DNA of 6,718 nucleotides, taken from Halanaerobiaceae bacterium. Its GTDB lineage: Bacteria; Bacillota; Halanaerobiia; Halanaerobiales; DTU029. Below the pieces are notes generated by a model that worked only from the letters and a program-made list of their open reading frames with translations, was not told the DNA's origin and did not search any database. The position numbers and the translations under genes are program-made. Location: the NCBI GenBank assembly GCA_012521855.1, contig JAAYLO010000340.1, positions 1-6,718 on the forward strand, in the 5' to 3' direction. This document shows positions 6,591-6,718 of this stretch, one piece after another; the stretch's first letter is position 1; the number at the start of each line of letters is the position of its first letter.

Positions 6591-6652
6591 TTTTTATCTG
6601 CTCATTAATGTTGTATGAAACTGCACCATGGAAAGGAGAAAAATTAATAGGT

Positions 6653-6660
6653 GGGGTGAT
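6653..6660 (+). promoter_or_regulatory. Ribosome binding site that fixes the pilM start
   Basis: GGGGTGAT is followed by five bases and then the TTG at 6666. The next in-frame ATG (6684) is 23 bases from this site, too far, so the TTG is the likely start. An ATG at 6659 inside the SD opens a frame of only five codons. Confidence 0.65.
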
Positions 6661-6665
6661 GAAGA

Positions 6666-6718
6666 TTGTTTTTTAAGAGTAATATGACAGTAATTGATAT
6701 TGGAACAGATAGTATAAA
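6666..6718 (+). CDS. pilM: Type IV pilus assembly protein PilM, N-terminus only
   Basis: Predicted cytoplasmic actin-like ATPase-fold protein that binds the N-terminus of PilN and helps form the inner-membrane alignment complex. Only 17 full codons and two bases lie in the window; the gene runs off the right edge. The visible sequence, read from TTG as Met, is MFFKSNMTVIDIGTDSI. VIDIGTDSI matches the first nucleotide-binding loop (DIGTSSIK-like) near the start of PilM proteins. The start is a TTG with a good SD. It is 75 bases after pilD, on the same strand, at the place where pilM-N-O usually begins in such clusters. The identification rests on one motif plus context; another actin-like ATPase is possible but less likely here. 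Confidence 0.75.
   Translation, partial: MFFKSNMTVIDIGTDSI

Noticed and set aside
6628..6687. Nineteen-codon frame from ATG at 6628 between pilD and pilM
   Set aside because: It has no SD upstream and overlaps the SD and start of pilM in another frame.

Overview
The window is an AT-rich, low-G+C segment (roughly 40% G+C by eye) with strong purine-rich Shine-Dalgarno (SD) sites and several GTG/TTG starts. These features, and the protein sequences, suggest an anaerobic Firmicute of the Clostridia/Halanaerobiia type. That placement is an inference from style and gene content; no rRNA or other taxonomic marker is present. All genes lie on the + strand.

Layout: a complete shikimate dehydrogenase gene (aroE, 20-877) is followed by a 291-base AT-rich gap (878-1168) that probably carries the promoter of the next operon. 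Then comes a compact type IV pilus (T4P) assembly cluster: pilB (extension ATPase, 1169-2851), pilT (retraction ATPase, 2862-3935), pilC (inner-membrane platform, 3951-5165), a major-pilin-like prepilin gene (5275-5754), pilD (prepilin peptidase/N-methyltransferase, 5826-6590) and the first 17 full codons of pilM (actin-like assembly protein, from 6666), which runs off the right edge.

How the genes work together: PilD cuts the short leader of the prepilin and probably methylates the new N-terminal Phe. PilB, acting through PilC, drives pilin polymerisation, and PilT drives depolymerisation, so the pilus is predicted to be retractile. PilM normally starts the PilM-N-O alignment module, which I expect just beyond the window. 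PilB carries a tandem N-terminal repeat resembling the MshEN c-di-GMP-binding motif, which would link pilus extension to that second messenger.

Nothing here looks like a wholly new system; it is a recognisable T4P operon. The points most worth a second look are local: (1) the region just upstream of the pilin gene, where SD plus 'MFS' start modules occur three times in a row; (2) a perfect 13-bp hairpin without a T-tract directly after the pilin stop codon, suited to mRNA stabilisation or attenuation; (3) a repeated 11-bp element overlapping the candidate operon promoter; (4) the MshEN-like PilB N-terminus. The start of pilB is best placed at the ATG at 1169, because the upstream GTG at 1160 lies inside its SD.
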